Assembly: GCA_946413655.1 (NCBI GenBank)
Contig: CAMKLO010000031.1
Coordinates: 1 to 40,668, forward strand
From: an uncultured Fibrobacter sp.
GTDB taxonomy: Bacteria > Fibrobacterota > Fibrobacteria > Fibrobacterales > Fibrobacteraceae
DNA: 40,668 bases
Reading direction: 5' to 3'
Below, in pieces: positions 40,227-40,668 of this stretch. The position numbers and the translations under genes are program-made. The notes under the pieces were generated by a model, which saw only the letters and a program-made list of their open reading frames with translations, was not told where the DNA came from and made no database searches. The number at the start of each line of letters is the position of its first letter. Within the stretch, counting starts at the first letter, position 1.

Positions 40227-40668
40227 ATGCTTTTGAAATTTTTGAAATCAAAATTCGGGCCGGGGAAACCTATTTTCACCGAAGACGCCGAGCCGCTCGG
40301 GCTTTCGGCTGGTAATCTGCGTCAGCAATTCAAGAAACTGGTCGATGCGGGCGAACTTTCGAGGTTTGAACCGGGGGTCTATTTTTTGCCGGACCCCAAC
40401 CACGAATACTACCCCATATCGTCGAACATGGTCGCCGAGTACAAGTACATCACCGATGGCGACGAAATTTACGGCTATTATTCGGGTTATACCTTCGCAA
40501 ATCAGCTTGGGCTTTGTCTGCAGGTGCCGTATAAGGCAGAAATCGTAACTAATAATTCAACAGCTATCGCCCGTGAGGTTAAAGTTGGACACACTCCATA
40601 CTACATTCGTCGCGCCAAGATTGCCGTCACCAAGGAAAACCGCAACGTACTCCAACTTTTAGACTTGC
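40227..40668 (+). CDS. AbiEi-like antitoxin/regulator-type protein (5' part; 3' end outside window)
   Basis: The frame is open from ATG 40227 to the window edge, 147 codons. The start reads MLLKFLKSKFGPGKPIFTED. A winged-helix-like section follows, LRQQFKKLVDAGELSRFEPGVYFLP, close to the AbiEi/DUF6088 N-terminal pattern in which a helix is followed by L-x-R-x-x-x-G-V-Y-x-x-P. Further on GYYSGYTFANQLGLCLQVP and YYIRRAK also fit. Such proteins are antitoxins of type IV systems paired with AbiEii nucleotidyltransferases; a partner would lie past the window end. Toxin-antitoxin function is inferred. Confidence 0.75.
   Translation, partial: MLLKFLKSKFGPGKPIFTEDAEPLGLSAGNLRQQFKKLVDAGELSRFEPGVYFLPDPNHEYYPISSNMVAEYKYITDGDEIYGYYSGYTFANQLGLCLQVPYKAEIVTNNSTAIAREVKVGHTPYYIRRAKIAVTKENRNVLQLLDL

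Overview
The window looks like chromosomal DNA of a Fibrobacter-type cellulolytic bacterium (Fibrobacterota). The grounds are serine-rich SSSS linkers in several lipoproteins, a glycoside hydrolase family 8 endoglucanase and a family 43 arabinanase-like enzyme that both end in type IX secretion-like tails, an FN3-repeat lipoprotein, and a one-piece tmRNA with tag ADENYALAA. The organism name is inference; no database was searched. Recognisable promoters share one form, a TTGnnn box, a 17-base spacer (16 at ssrA) and a TAnnnT-like box.

Layout. 1-1895: 5' part of a secreted protein with two tandem MABP-like beta-prism domains and GAGIGG repeats (minus). 2273-7110: EamA/DMT transporter and smc (minus). 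7348-10199: four small envelope or hypothetical genes in one minus-strand run. 10333-11580: an Rpn/PD-(D/E)XK family gene split by a 72-bp hairpin element flanked by a 6-bp direct repeat. 11880-13876: MBOAT acyltransferase and a small exported protein (minus). 14298-16529: ilvB-ilvN (plus). 16634-17899: AgmX/TonB-C-like exported protein (plus).

18061-21205 (plus) is candidate system A: three paralogous lipoprotein-like, Ser-rich proteins with a shared C-terminal S-x-V-T-T motif, then a radical SAM/SPASM enzyme whose ATG overlaps the third gene. 21350-22927 is the GH8 enzyme (minus).

23064-28920 (minus) is candidate system B, the most interesting locus. Behind a good promoter lie two tiny paralogous peptides (44 and 41 aa, too short for usual gene calling). 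They share a 17-residue N-terminus containing a lasso-type Y-x-x-P leader motif and both end in C-x5-C. They are followed by two nucleotidyltransferase paralogues, an HPr-kinase-like ATPase, a Ser/His S26-type peptidase, a PqqD/RRE protein and an ABC exporter without a peptidase domain. No lasso cyclase, lanthipeptide synthetase, YcaO or radical SAM gene lies inside this operon, so it resembles a peptide-modification pathway whose central chemistry is not an established one.

29123-31096: CN-hydrolase (Lnt-like) membrane protein and an acidic hypothetical protein. 31267-31624: ssrA. 31871-33726: glutaminyl cyclase, DUF4416 and DUF486 genes. 33805-36831: FN3-like repeat lipoprotein. 37015-39003: GH43 enzyme. 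39070-40071: membrane protein. 40227-end: 5' part of an AbiEi-like protein. Two kinds of dispersed repeat, GACGAAA/GACGAGA runs and GTCAT-CCGG palindromes, fill many gaps and in two places run into coding sequence.
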